Below, in pieces: positions 23,346 to 35,570 of a stretch of DNA of 64,000 nucleotides. How positions within the stretch are numbered: the stretch's first letter is position 1; each line of letters starts with the position of its first letter. Source of the stretch: Callorhinus ursinus (Eukaryota > Chordata > Mammalia > Carnivora > Otariidae); the NCBI RefSeq assembly GCF_003265705.1, contig NW_020312775.1, forward strand, positions 2,702,800-2,766,799, given 5' to 3'. The position numbers and the translations under genes were made by a program. The notes under the pieces are model-generated. The model was not told the origin of the DNA. It made no database searches and saw only the letters and a list, made by a program, of their open reading frames with translations.

Positions 23346-23539
23346 ATTAAAATATTTTTTAAATATGCAATTTGAGACCTGGAAAATATTATACAATGGA
23401 TTAAATTATATAAAAATTATTAGATTGATTTTTAACACTTTATAAAGTATTTTAACAGATGACCAGAATAACTGTTTTGTTTTGTTTTAGCATTATATTA
23501 ATTTATGAAAGTTGGATTTATTTTTTGGTTACAATGAAA

Positions 23540-23815
23540 CTGATGAAGGAAAGACAATCAGGTTCAAAGCTGATGGCCAAGAAAGAATTCTTGAGACATC
23601 TTTGGTGAAAAAAACGTGGTTTTATTAAAGTACGGGGACAGGACCATGGACAGAGTGAGCTGCACTGAGGTCATAAGGAATGGCCCATTATATACTTTTA
23701 AGTTGGGAGGGGGTTAGGGATAGGGTAAGTCTCTAAGGAATTTTGGAAGCAAGGTTTCCAGGACCTTGAGGGGGCTAGCTATTTTTGGGAAAATGTTATT
23801 CATTCCTGTCAAATA
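23540..23815. repeat. Possible LTR-type repeat fragment
   Basis: A distinctive segment with ggccaagaaagaattcttga, tttattaaagtacggggaca, gagctgcactgaggtc and agttgggagggggttaggg. The wording resembles LTR-type repeats of carnivores, but I cannot name a family or find both ends. No retroviral coding sequence adjoins it. Confidence 0.35.
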
Positions 23816-23822
23816 AAAGTAT

Positions 23823-24432
23823 ATTTTTGCAGCATTATTCACAGTAGTCAAAGTATGGAAACAAACTAAGTGCTGTTGATGGGTGAATGGATAAAGGAAT
23901 ATGCTTTATATATACAATTAAATACTCTTCAGTCTTACAAAATACGAAGTAGGAAATCCTGCCATTTGTGACAGTATGGATGAACCTAGATGACATTCTC
24001 CTAAGTGAAATAAACCAGACACAGCAAGACAAATAATGAATGATCTTACTTATATGTGGTGTTTTAAAAAGTCAAACTTATAGTAACAGAGATTAGAATG
24101 GTGGTTACCAGAGACTGGGAGTTGGGAGAAGTGATGTGTTTTTGATCAAAAAGTACAAACTTTCAGTTATAAGATGAATAAAGTCTGAAGACCTTTTATA
24201 GTTACTAATATTGTATAACATACTTGACATTTGTTAAGAAAGTATATTTCCAATTTTTCTCACTACAAATATAAAATGGTAACTATATGAGATGATAGAT
24301 ACGTTAATTAGTTTGATTGTGGTACTCATTTCACAATGCATATGTATACCAAAACATCATCTTAAACACCTTAAATATATACAATTTTATTTTTCAACTG
24401 TAAGTCAATAAACCTGGAAATAATAAAATTAT
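23823..24432 (+). mobile_element. Old L1 3' end
   Basis: ORF2 tail (gcattattcacagtagtca, aatcctgccatttgtgacag, atgaacctagatgacatt) followed by a 3' UTR with gaatggtggttaccagagac and an end at tcaataaacctggaaataat. Layout is that of an old L1MA/MB-type element. Confidence 0.85.
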
Positions 24433-24921
24433 CCCTGTTATCTCTTATCATAATTAATGGTTCTTCTGTCATAGATTTGGAATATTTAATGTCTTCATTA
24501 GGAAGTTACATGGTGCAGATCTCAGGTTATGGTAGTTCATTGGCTAATTGCCCACCAAAACACAAATTTAAGCCAAATTACACATACATATATAACACTA
24601 TGTAACCCCACCATGTTTCAGAGTACCTTACAAGCAATATATAAATGAATGTGTCATGATTCTTCTTTACCTGTTTGTGTTGATCAGTTTGCTGACAATA
24701 TTGTAATGAGTTTTATTTTTCTTATAGATAATATCCCTCATAGACAACAATAGAGCTATCTCTCGGATAATAATTGGTATATGACTACCTTCAAAGCCAT
24801 AAAATAAATAAATAATATAAAGAGAGGTAGTGATGATCTCTAATATGTTAGGTGTTTATAAATATTTCAATGGACTTTGTCAACATCAGTAATATAATAA
24901 TCTTAATAAAAGCCAACATTT
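24433..24921. other. Unique AT-rich intergenic sequence
   Basis: No repeat family, RNA gene or significant open frame recognised. Confidence 0.55.
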
Positions 24922-24933
24922 TAAAGCTTTTTA

Positions 24934-25151
24934 TTTTTTTAATTTTTTTAATTTTTATTTTTTTTAAAGATTTTATTTATTTGTTTGTGAGAGAGAATGA
25001 GAGATAAAGAGCACGAGAGGGAAGAGGGTCAGAAGGAGAAGCAGACTCCCTGCCGAGGCAGGGAGCCCGATGCAGGACTCTATCCTGGGACTCCAGGATC
25101 ATGACCTGAGCTGAAGGCAGTTGCTTAACCAACTGAGCCACCCAGGCACCC
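24934..25151 (-). mobile_element. Carnivore SINE (CAN-SINE/SINEC type)
   Basis: Minus-strand copy with a long T-rich tail (24934-24980) and head at 25151. Target-site duplication taaagcttttta at 24922-24933 and 25152-25163. The GA-rich part differs from the other copies, suggesting an older subfamily. Confidence 0.94.
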
Positions 25152-25182
25152 TAAAGCTTTTTAAAATAATCCCATTTACAAT

Positions 25183-26305
25183 TCTATTTTGGACTATATC
25201 AAAATAGAAAGCTTCTGGACAATGAAGGAAACAATCAACAAAACTAAAAGACAAACTACTGAATGGGAGAAGATAATTGCAAATGGCATATCCAAGAAAA
25301 GGTTAGTAGCCAAAATATATAAAGAACTTATACAAATCAACACCCCAAAAATAAATAATTAAATTAAAAAATGGGCAAAAACAGTAACAGACATTTCTCC
25401 AAAGAAGACATACAGATGACCAATAGACACATGAAAAGATGCTCAGCATCACTCATCATCAGGAAAATACAAATCAAAACTACAATGAGATAACCACCTC
25501 ACTTACACCTGTCAGAATGGCTAAAATCAACAACACAAGAAACAACAGACGTTGGTGAGGATGTGGAGAAAAAGGAACCCTCATGCACTGTTGGTAGGAA
25601 TGCAAACTGGTGCAGCCACTGTGGAAAACAATATGAAGTTTCCTCAAAAAGTTAAAAATAGAACTACCCTATGATCCAGTAATAACACTACTTGGTATTT
25701 ACCCAAAGACTACAAAAACACTAATTCAAAGGGAAACATGCACCCTATGTTTATAGTAGGATTTAAAATAGCCGAATAATGGATGCAGCCCAAGTGTTCA
25801 GTGTTCATTAATAAATGAATGGATAAAGAAGTAGTGACATTATATATGTATATATATATATTTTTTCAGCCATAAAAAGAATGAAATTTTGCCATTTGCA
25901 ACAAAGAGAGTGTAATGCTAAGTGAAATAAGTCAGAGAAAGACAAATACCATATGATTCCACTCATATGTGGAATTTCAGTAACAAAACAAATGAACAAA
26001 GAGAATAAAAGAGAGAGGCAAAGCAAGAAGCAGACTCTTAATTATAGAGTACAAAATGATGGTTACCAGAGGGGAGGTGGGTGGGGGATGGGTCAAATAA
26101 GTGATGGGGATTAAGGAGTTCACTTGTGATGAGTACCAGGTGTTACACCACTAAACTGAAATAGGTGATGGGTATTAAAGAGTACTCTTATGATGAACAT
26201 TGAGTAATGTATAGAGTTGTTGAAACACTATATTCTACACCAGCAACTAATATAGCACTCTGTGTTAACTGTACTGGAATTAAAATAAAAAAAAAACAAG
26301 AAAAA
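25183..26305 (+). mobile_element. 5'-truncated L1 (1.1 kb)
   Basis: ORF2 C-terminal text (aaagcttctggacaatgaag, gacgttggtgaggatgtgg, gcactgttggtaggaatg), a 3' UTR with ggggaggtgggtggggg, and tail aaaataaaaaaaaaacaaga. A clear 15-bp duplication flanks it: aatcccatttacaat (25168-25182) and aattccacttacaat (26306-26320). It was inserted within ORF2 of an older plus-strand L1. It carries a TA repeat near 25843-25861. Confidence 0.95.
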
Positions 26306-26320
26306 AATTCCACTTACAAT

Positions 26321-28060
26321 AGCACCCCTAAAATTGAAATTGTTAAGTAAAAATGTAACCAAATATGTATAAGATCTCTATGTGGAGAGTTAAAACACAA
26401 TTATGAAAAAAAATCAAACATCTAAATACATGGGGAGATAATTCTGTTTATGGATTAGAAAATACAATATTGATGAATTGTCAATTTTTCCCAACAAGAT
26501 CTATATATTCAATGCCATCCCAACCAAAATTTCAGGAAGCTTTTTTGTATATACCCACAAACTAATTCTAAAGATTATATGGAAAGGCAAAAGTGCTATA
26601 ATAGCCAACACAATACTGAAGAAGGAAAGTAATACCAGAGGACTCAATCTACCTGATTTCAAGACCGATTATAAAGAAACACTAACCAGTTAAGAGAATG
26701 GGGAAAAGAATAAGCACAAAATAAATGCCACAGAAAGAGAACCCAGAAATGCACCCACACAAATATAGTCAACTGATACTTTAGCAAAGGCCAAAAGCAA
26801 TTCAGTGGAGCAAGAATAATCTTTTCAACAAATGTTGCTAGAACAATTAGATGTCCATACATAAAAACAAATGTAAAACCTACACAGTTGCCTTAAACTT
26901 TACACAAAAAGTAACTCAAAGTAGTTAAAAAACCTAAATTTCTAATGCAAAAATATAAAAGTTCTAGAATAAAACATAGGAGAAAATCACATGACATTGA
27001 GTTTGGTTATGAGTTTTTATATGCAACACCAAAAACATGACTTATAAAAGAAAAAGAATGGATTTATTAAAGTTTTTGATATAAAACTTCTATAAAACAC
27101 AAGCTTGACTGGCAGAAAATGATTTTCAAAGCAACTAATAATGGACTTATGTGAAGTATACAAAGAATCATTAAATCTCAATAATAAAACACAAATGATC
27201 CAATTAACAATGGGAAAATGATCTGGATATCTCATCAACATAGGTATGCAGATGTCAAATAAGCAAATGAAATATTGCCAACATCATTTTTCATTAGGGA
27301 AGTGCAAATTAAACAACAATGATTTACCACTACACACCTACTAGAATGACTAAAATCCAAAACAAACAAACAAATAAATAAAAGATGGATGGATAGATGA
27401 TTGATAGATAGATAGATGATAGATAAAAACCGACAATACCAAATGCTGGTGCAAATGCAAAACAAAGGAACTCTCATTCATTGTTGCTGGAAATGTAAAA
27501 TGGAACAGCTACTTTAGAAGACAGTTCAGCAGTTCCTTCTAAAGCTAAACATACTTTCCCTCCATGATCCATCAATTACACTCACAGGTATTTACCCAAT
27601 TGATTTAAAAACTTGTCTCCATTTAAGAAAACTGAATTCAAATGTTTATAGCAGATTTATTGATAATCACCCAAAGCTGGGAGCAACCAAGATGTTCTTC
27701 AGTAAGTGTACAGATAAATAGTAGCATACAATGGAATGATATATGGCAATTTAAAAAAATATAAGCTATATGGCCACACAAAGACTTGGATAACTCTTAA
27801 ACACATATTGGTAAATAACAAAAAGCTAATCTGGAAAGGTTATATACCATATTGTTCCAATTATACTAAGTCTGGAATAGAGAAAATTGTAGCAATGGTA
27901 AAAAAATCAATGGTTACCAGGGTTTTGGGGAAGGGTTGAAGAAGTGAAGCAAAGGGAATATTTAAGGATGTGAAACTACTCTTTGTGATAATTTAATGGT
28001 GGAATCATGACTATATTTGCCAAAACCATAAAATTTAATAGTAAAAAATAAGTAAATATA
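26321..28060 (+). mobile_element. Old L1 ORF2 remnant (RT thumb to 3' end)
   Basis: Continues the ORF2 text cut by the 25183-26305 insertion: caatgccatcccaaccaaaa, then the 26478-26693 frame (KLILKIIWKGKSAIIA and LNLPDFKTDYKE) and on to the ORF2 tail near 27660-27800. The 3' UTR start includes tggttaccagggttttgggg. A GATA-like tract occurs at 27387-27425. Strongly diverged, with no long frame. Confidence 0.75.
27806..28023 (+). repeat. Local duplication, copy 1
   Basis: About 218 bp of L1 ORF2-tail/3'-UTR sequence (attggtaaataa to gactatatttgcc) in its normal L1 context. By eye it differs from the copy at 29219-29440 at about 16 positions, roughly 93% identity. Confidence 0.85.
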
Positions 28061-28735
28061 TATGCAAATCAATAAAACTACTTAGTAGATCAGGGAATCT
28101 CTGGATGTAATGCAAAATGTGACAAAAGAATGTAACTTATTACAAACATGAATCAGAGTCTCTGAAATGCATGGGAAAAAATGATGTTGATTTAAATCAT
28201 TTTGGAAATGAGTGGAGTCTGTAAAACTAAAGACAAAAGCAACTGTGCATAATCACTGTACTCTCATTGATAAAATTGTTTTTCATGAGGGTACAGGTTA
28301 ACGATTTTGATATGATGGTACATATAAACTGGAATTGAACAATTAAACAAATGATGGCAGCTGGTAGAGGCAAGTTTATAACTGTTGAAGTAGGTGTGAC
28401 AATGGATTAGAGCTGGAGACATTAATAAGAATTCATGTTTTTCTTAATATTGCTATGAATGATTACATAGAAAATAGATATAGAAATGTACCCACATTAG
28501 TGTGCCCATATATGTTTGTTTGCTCTGTACACTGCGAGGCTCTAAAAGAAATAGCAATCCAGTAGTAATAAGCACATTTAGCACCTAGATCTTGGTTTCT
28601 AACACATTTCTCCAATAAAAACAGACCAGGGCTCCTTGGAGAAATGGCTGATTCTAGAACTACCACTGGAAATGCACAAGATGGGCCTAGAACATCTTGT
28701 AGTGCCAGAAAATAAGGGAGTTCTCAAAATAACAC

Positions 28736-28737
<2 letters not shown>

Positions 28738-28783
<46 letters not shown>
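28738..28783. repeat. (CA)n microsatellite
   Basis: About 22 CA units in the old L1 3' UTR. It gives a spurious Cys-Val repeat frame on the minus strand (28599-28871). Confidence 0.97.
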
Positions 28784-28785
<2 letters not shown>

Positions 28786-29218
28786 TAGGGACATGTCAAA
28801 AGGACACGGAAATCAATTGAAAGTGTTGTCAATGGGCAAACCTGGAAATAATTGAACAAAAAAATAAACAAAATATTATTGTATTATAACACAAAATATG
28901 ACCTACATATCCATGAATACAGACTTATTTAAATAAATGATTGAGTCAGTAAAATTTTAAAAATAAAAGAAGGGACAAATTTCCTTTGTGGAAGAATTCT
29001 AAATAATTTTTACAGATACTCTTCTCTGAAGGAGGTAGAACATATCTACCCAGTAATCAAATATGGGCTGTGCATAGCGATTCCCTTCTAGAATACAGTA
29101 TGGAAATGGGGTACTATCTTTACAGTGGATTGACCTGATCAATACCACCTCAGAAACGTGATGATCAATAGTAACAATGATAGGTCATGTTGATATTTTA
29201 AAAAATGGAATTTTACCA

Positions 29219-29440
29219 ACATATATTGGTAAATAAAAAATGCTAATCTGGAAAGGTTATATACTATATTGTTCCAATTATATTAAGTCTGGAACAGAGA
29301 AAAGTGTAGCGATGGTAAAAAGATCAATGGTTACCAGGGTTTTGGAGAAGGATTGAAGAATTGAAGCAAAGGGAGTATTTAAGGATGTGAAACTACTCTG
29401 TGTGATAATTTAATGGTGGAATCATGACTACATTTGCCTC
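29219..29440 (+). repeat. Local duplication, copy 2 (inserted)
   Basis: Nearly the same sequence as 27806-28023 and the same orientation, but embedded in an unrelated part of the L1 3' UTR: it starts after ttttaccaac and ends before tccccaatctacc. No poly(A) tail and no obvious target-site duplication. Confidence 0.85.
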
Positions 29441-29611
29441 CCCAATCTACCTCCCCAAAACTCCTAATTCTAGTCTAATCATGAGAAAAACATCAAAACA
29501 ATCCTAATTAGGGGACATTCTCACAAATACCTGACAAGAAATTCTCAACAGTGTTAAGATAATCAGAAACAAGGATTATCTGAGAAACTGTCACAGCCAA
29601 GAAGAATTTAA

Positions 29612-30134
29612 GGAGACATGACATCTGTGGTAAGCAGAATAACAACATCCCCCCTCAAAGAAGTCTGTATCCTAGGCTCCAGAGTCTGTGACTATGTTAC
29701 CACACCTGACAATAGAGACTTTGAGGATGTGATTAAAGTGATGATTTTGAAATGAAGAAATTATCCTATTATCCTGAATCATCTGGGTGGGGGCACTGTA
29801 ATCACAAAGGTTCTTATAAAAGTGAAAGAAAACTATAGGTGTTTCAGAATCAGAGCAGATGTGATGAGGGAAGCAAAGGTCTGAAGAATGCAACTGCTGA
29901 AGAGCACTAACAGCCAAAGAATGATGGTAGCCCCTAGAAACCAGACAAGGCAAGAAATAGATTCTACCCTAGAGTGTCCTGAAGGACTGTAGCTTTGTCA
30001 ACACTTTTATTTTTACCCTATAAGACTCATTTTGGACTTCTGACCTCCACAACTGTAACATTATAAATTTATGTTGTTTAAGCCACCAAATTTGTGATAA
30101 TTTGTTACAGCAGCAGTTGGAAACTAATAAAAGA
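29612..30134 (+). mobile_element. MaLR-type LTR (MLT1-like), solo
   Basis: Starts near tgtggtaagcagaataacaa and ends gttacagcagcagttggaaa ctaataaa. Internal landmarks are gatgtgattaaagtgatg, gtccttataa-like text near 29812, gacttctgacctccac and tgttgtttaagccaccaaat. It is a remnant of an ancient endogenous retrovirus-like family, with no internal coding region present. It splits the old L1 3' UTR. The subfamily is from memory. Confidence 0.7.
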
Positions 30135-30539
30135 CTACTTGTAATGTGCAATAGTGGACGCTATTTTGGAATAGTAAAAGAACATTGGTAAAACCTAAGG
30201 AAATTTGAATAAAGTACACAATTTGAATAATAGTAATATACCACTGTCAATTTCTTAATTTTGACAAATGTACCATGGGAATGTGAGATGTGAACAAATG
30301 GGGAAACTGGGTGTGACAAATATGGGAGTTCTGTCTACTATCTTTGTGATCTTTGTCTAAATATAAAGCTTTCAATATGAAAAGGTTTATATAAGAAAAC
30401 AATGATAGTTCTGGATGATTAGGTCAGAAAATTTTAAATATTGAATATATATACAAAGTGATGTATAATTTAAAAAGTAAGGGAATTACATGATAAATTT
30501 AGGAGGTTTAACAGCTGACTATTAGCATTTCCAGATAGT

Positions 30540-32045
30540 GCATACAAAATTGAGGAAGAAAAAATTCTAAATATGTCATATTATAGGAAAATTTTCCAAA
30601 CTAAAACATACTACTCTCCAGATGGAAAAGGTCCATTAGATGTTCTATACAATAAATACAGAACCATGCTTAGTCACTTGCTGATATTTTTGGATGTGAG
30701 AAATGGAGAGAATATCCTTATAATTTTCAGAAAGTAAAAAAAATTCATGTAAAATTGAAATTGGTTATATTGATATTAGGTTTTTCAAGAGCAAAACTAT
30801 AAAGAGTGGAGAAATCATTAAATTTCATTAAAATTATAAGAAGTTACAATTTTGAACTTTAAATTCTTTAATAGTAAAATTATCAGGCTAATCAATAAGC
30901 AACTTGAAAAAGAAAACATAAACATAGTACACTACTAGCTAATCAGTGAGCAATGTATTTATAGTATAATAATGAATATATTGACTTAACATTAAAAATT
31001 CCACATAAAGATATAAATGTAAACAAAAATTAAGAAAATGTTAGAATAATATATAATTTTGATAACCTGTGTAAGGGAAAGTTATTTCTAAGCAGCACTT
31101 GAAACCCAGAAGATATGAAGGAAAAGATGAACAAATTTCAGCATATAATGAATTTGAAAATTCTGTTTTATGGAAAACAACAAAATAAACTTAAAGAGAA
31201 AATGATAGTGCTGGAGAAGATATTTGTGATGTATATTGAAGATAAAGTATGATTGTTGATAATATATAATACATCCTATAAATAAACAAAAAGTGAAATA
31301 AGCAAAGTATGTAAGTAAATAATTCAAAAAAGAAATATAAATAGCATATGAGCATATAAAAACAGTATCAATAAAGATAATAATTAGAGAAATGGAAATT
31401 GAACAAAATAAAATATATATTTTTTAGATTTTAAACTCATAAACAGCAATAATATTTGGTATTTATAATGATGTGGGTAGACAAACATCCATATACCCTA
31501 AGAAATGAGAACCATTAGGATTTAGGGAGGTTGTTTTAAGTATTTATTTAAATTATAAATGCATATACTCTTTGACTCACCTATTCAACTCTTAGAAGTC
31601 TATGTCACAAGCGTCTTTATATATAAAAATATATTTTATTACTAATATCCTGAACAAACTGCAAACAGCCCAAATGTCCATGAATACAGTGCTATTTAAA
31701 TAAATGGTATACCCATAAAATGAAATTTTATAGATTAAAAAGATGATGTAGAGCTACATGTTCTGATATGGAAATATCTCTAAGATACATTGATAAATAA
31801 ACAATGAAAGTTGCAGAACAGACTATATATTATCTTATTCATATAAATCAATTAAATATTTAGGTGAAAATAGACACCTATATATGTGCAAATAAAAGCA
31901 GAGAAAAATGTGAAATGTAAATGATAGTTACTTTGAAAAAGCATATTGGGATTAGAAGTTGCAAGTAGTGAAGACTTTCATTTTTGCTCCATATACTTCC
32001 ATTTTTTAATCAGTATATATTATTTCCATAATATAAAGTAATAAA
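30540..32045 (+). mobile_element. Very old LINE remnant (L1ME/HAL1-like)
   Basis: 31555-32045 is the better part: aactgcaaacagcccaaatg, ctatttaaataaatggtata, gatatggaaatatctctaag and a 3' end at taatcagtatatattatttc. 30540-31000 has ORF1-like text (ataggaaaattttccaaac). The middle is too decayed to place. It is AT-rich and closed in all frames. Confidence 0.5.
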
Positions 32046-32449
32046 TATTATGAACCTTATGTCATATTTAGATAATGTACCCAATAGTCAACAAGATTAT
32101 ATTCATAAATCATTTTTACCTACATTAACATGGTTGCCCAAATTGTGCCTTTAGTTTTGTTTTGTTTTGTTTTTGGTATTACAAATATACTTTATTTTTA
32201 ATGCAATAGAACAGAGAAGAGAAGAAAAAATATCCCACTACATTATTCCTAAATTCTAAAACTTTTATTTCCATTATGTGCATATGTCTCTTGTGTTTAT
32301 GTGTGTGCATGCATATATGTGGATGTCAGGGGTTATAGACTGACCACAGTGTAAATTGTACTTCTCACTATGCATCATAATCAAAAATGTTTGAAAGCCT
32401 ATGCTTTATTTGCTAGCCAGCCTTGAAAGGCAGCAAAGCCATAGGTTTC
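32046..32449. other. Unclassified intergenic sequence
   Basis: No coding frame or repeat family recognised, apart from a TTTTG run near 32155-32172. Confidence 0.5.
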
Positions 32450-32680
32450 TTTTTTGTTTCTTTATTTTTCCTTAAGTATCCTTCCAGAATTTATTTGTGA
32501 ATATGTAGACATATATGAATATAAAGTCTCATTCTAATCCACTTCTTTCTATGCAATAAGTAACATATCATACACCCTATTGTGTATCTTAGTTTTATCA
32601 CTAATATATCTTGGAAATATTACCATAAGTCTATCATAGAGAACTTACTCATTAAAAAATATATAGTGCATAGAAAGTGT
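32450..32680 (-). mobile_element. Old L1 3' UTR/ORF2 tail fragment
   Basis: Reverse old-L1 text: ccttccagaatttatttgtg, atatcttggaaatattacca and gagaacttactcattaaaa. Diverged. It abuts the younger L1 at 32681, which probably inserted into it. Confidence 0.5.
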
Positions 32681-33231
32681 ATTTTTAAAAATTAGTTTCA
32701 GAAGTAGAATTTAGTGATTCATCAGCTGCATATAACACCCGGTGCTTATTACAAGTGCCCTCCTTAATGCGCATCGCCCAGTCATCCCTCCTGCCTACCC
32801 ACCTCCCTTCTAGCAATCCCCAGTTTTATCCCTAGAGTTCAGCATCTCTTATGGTTTGCCTCCCTCTCAATTTTCACCTCATTTTATTTTTCCTTCCCTT
32901 CTTCTATGTTCATCTGTTTTGTTTCTTAAATTCCACATATGAGTGAAATCATATGGTATTTGTCTTTGTTTAACTGACTTATTTCGCTTAGCATAATACC
33001 CTCTAGTTCCACCCATGCCATTGAAAATGGCAAGATTTCATTCTTTTTGATGGCTGAGTAATATTCCATTATAGATATACCATTTCTTCTTTATCCATTC
33101 ATCTAATGATGGACATCTGGGCTCTTTCCATATTTTGGCTTTTGTGGACATTGCTGCTATAAACATTGGGGTGCATGTGTCCCTTTGGATCACTATGTTT
33201 GTATCCTTTGGATAAATACATAGTAACACAA
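32681..33231 (-). mobile_element. 5'-truncated L1 3' end
   Basis: Minus-strand 3' UTR (agtttcagaagtagaattta, cccggtgcttattacaagtg) into the ORF2 tail (gatggctgagtaatattcca, ttgctgctataaacattggg). It stops at aacacaattg before unrelated sequence. Same 3' UTR type as 8218-8930. Confidence 0.88.
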
Positions 33232-33599
33232 TTGTTGACTTTTGTAAATGCTCAACATATAATGTCCAAGCCATTATGTCCACAAAAAAGTAGAGCCATA
33301 TGTCGTTACCAAGTCATGTATTTATTCACATTAGTGATAGGCTCACATTCTAATATGAATTACTTTTATGAATCCTAAAGTAATTACAAATTCCTCCAAA
33401 TTATTGGCTTTTCACAGGAGATCAAGAACCTGAGCTATGCCCTCATAAATTTTATGTATCACTGAAATATCTTCATAGGAATTAAAACTTAATTTAAAAA
33501 AATTATAAAGAGCTCAGATAAAAACTCAGTAAAGACTAGTGAGGAGTGTAAACATTTAAAGGACCAATATCACTTCCAGTAGTGTTCAAATATAGATAT
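33232..33599. other. Unclassified intergenic sequence
   Basis: No gene or known repeat recognised. Confidence 0.5.
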
Positions 33600-33790
33600 T
33601 TCTAAAAAAAATGGTGTATCATTTCAAAAGCATTGAAATGGTGTACCATTTTCAAGAGCAGTAAGCACACCATCTACCCAGATCTTGCTTTCTAAATAGC
33701 ATTATCTTAAAAAAAAAAAAGGAACCAGGGATACTTGAATAAATGGCTGATTCTAGGGCTGAAGCAGGGGATATATTGATGAGCTCATGC
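33600..33790 (+). mobile_element. Fragment of the old L1 long 3' UTR
   Basis: Carries gtaagcacaccatctaccca and aaatggctgattctaggg, matching the starts of the copies at 28550-28670 and 34455-34500. It is followed by about 530 bp of unrelated sequence before the next copy begins. Confidence 0.5.
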
Positions 33791-34332
33791 TTGAAGAATG
33801 AATGATTACACCTACCCTGAAATGTAATGAATTCATAGTTAACTTGTTATCCTAATCCTTAACACCTCACAACAATAGAAATCCAACACCCATTCAGAAA
33901 GTTTGCAAACCAAATCTTTCTTGGAGGCTGCTTTAAGGAGCAATTAACAAGCTACCATAATCACATGAAGAATTTCAACTGCCTCCATTCCTGAATGACG
34001 TTGCATATCACCCATGTAGAAATACTGGCGTTAGGAAACTCAGAGCCTGAGGGGAGGAGAAATGAATGAAAAGGTTTTCTCCAAACATGATATTAGATAT
34101 TCCAAGACAAAATTACAAACTAATACCAAGAGAAAGAATTAATTTTTAACATTTGAGCTTCCCTTTTAATATTATCTCTTACTTCCCCAATCCAGTTTTA
34201 TTAAGAGTAGTTTTGAATCATGGGGAGTGGAATAAAAGGAAATCTCTATGGTATTGATCTAGAACTCTCTGGTTCCCTACCTGGGTTGTTAGAAACACTT
34301 CCAAAACTGAATAAAAGAATTAATTATATAAA
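33791..34332. other. Unclassified sequence between two old L1 3' UTR pieces
   Basis: No open frame or repeat family recognised. It could be an inserted element, because it separates two pieces of the same L1 3' UTR type, but I see no termini. Confidence 0.4.
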
Positions 34333-34398
34333 TAGATAGATAGATATAGACAGACAGATGATAGATAGGTGATAGATACATAGATGATGATAAATGAT

Positions 34399-34441
<43 letters not shown>
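34333..34441. repeat. (GATA)n microsatellite
   Basis: Imperfect GATA/GACA units, then about ten perfect GATA units at 34400-34440. No CRISPR-like spacing. Confidence 0.97.
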
Positions 34442-34444
34442 GAC

Positions 34445-35490
34445 ATTCTCTTAAAAAGGAATCTTTGAACAAATGGCTGATTCTAGAATTGGAGCAGGAA
34501 TATATCAATGAGCCTGGAGAATCCTATAGCATTTGAAAATAAGGAAGTCTTTAAAAACCAAAAGTATGGGGCATGCCAAAGGGATACAGGAAACAACCTG
34601 AAATAGCTCCCAATAGTCAAAACTGGAAAAATTTGAGCAACAAAATAAAACAAAACAAAACAAAACAAAAAAAAACAGTAGTATTGGATTATAAACCAAA
34701 GCATAAATAAATATACAGGACTTTGAACTGATATAAATGAATTATTGATAAATACATAAATGGTGGAGAATAGATACATCTTCCTTATGGGAGATTTCCA
34801 AATAAAATACATAGATTTCCCCTCATCAAAGTGGAGCTTAAACCTTCTCCCCAACCACCATTTTCACCACAGTGTAGGCTGAAATTATTGACCTACTTCC
34901 AAAGAATAGAGTTTGAAAAAGGCACAAATAATAACTTTACAGTGAAGAAATATGACTTAACCAAGTGCTCAATGTTAACATCACCAGTGATAATTCATGT
35001 GGATAATTCATTAGGTTACGCTTAAATATGATAGGATGAAAACACTTTAACTCTGTGGCATTTTCCCCTAAAACTTATTACACCAGTCTAATTACTAAAA
35101 AAAAAAAAAAAAAAAAAAAGGAGACAAACCTAAATTAAGGGACATTCTATAAAATATTAGTACTTTTTAAAACTATTAAGGTAATGAAAAACAAGGAAAG
35201 ACTGTAGAAACTGTCATAAATCTGAGGAGATTAAGAAGACACTAAAACCAAATAAAATGTGCTATCCTGAATAATAATTTGCAACAGAAAAATAAAGACA
35301 TTAGGTGGCAACAAAGGAAACTAAATAAATTATGGACTTTGGATAATTGTAATATACTAGTGTTAATTTCTTAGTTTTGACAAATCATGTAAGGTGTTTT
35401 AAAATGGGAAAACTGGATGAAGTTAAAGAGTCTATATTTTTCTAGTTTTTCTGTAAATTTTTTCAAACTAAAATACCAAAACATTTATTT
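34445..35490 (+). mobile_element. Old L1 long 3' UTR remnant
   Basis: Landmarks shared with the other copies: aaatggctgattctagaatt, gcatgccaaagggatacagg, ggtaatgaaaaacaaggaaa, gaaactgtcataaatctgag, acattaggtggcaacaaagg and the end gtttttctgtaaattttttc. An AAAAC repeat lies at 34640-34677 and an A-run at 35098-35119. Confidence 0.65.
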
Positions 35491-35530
35491 AAAAAATACT
35501 GTTGGTCAACATCCTCTCACCTCTCCTCCC

Positions 35531-35570
35531 CATGCTCTCTCTCTCTCTCTCTCCCTCTCTCTCATGCACA
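35531..35570. repeat. (CT)n microsatellite
   Basis: A short CT-rich run directly after the old L1 3' UTR. Confidence 0.9.

Larger units (their letters stand above)
28070..30400 (+). mobile_element. Old L1 long 3' UTR, interrupted
   Basis: Begins near cagggaatctctggatgtaa and ends near ctatctttgtgatctttgtc. The order is 28070-29218, then the extra copy of the local duplication (29219-29440), then 29441-29611 (gtctaatcatgagaaaaaca, gaaactgtcacagccaagaa), then a MaLR-type LTR, then 30135-30400 (ggtaaaacctaaggaaattt, accatgggaatgtgag). Same family as 9600-10960 and 34445-35490. Confidence 0.65.

Noticed and set aside
28599..28871. Cys-Val repeat protein frame
   Set aside because: Translation of the CA microsatellite at 28738-28783 in an old L1 3' UTR.
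34333..34441. Possible CRISPR-like array
   Set aside because: A perfect GATA microsatellite without spacers; the same holds for 47898-47985. The genome is mammalian.
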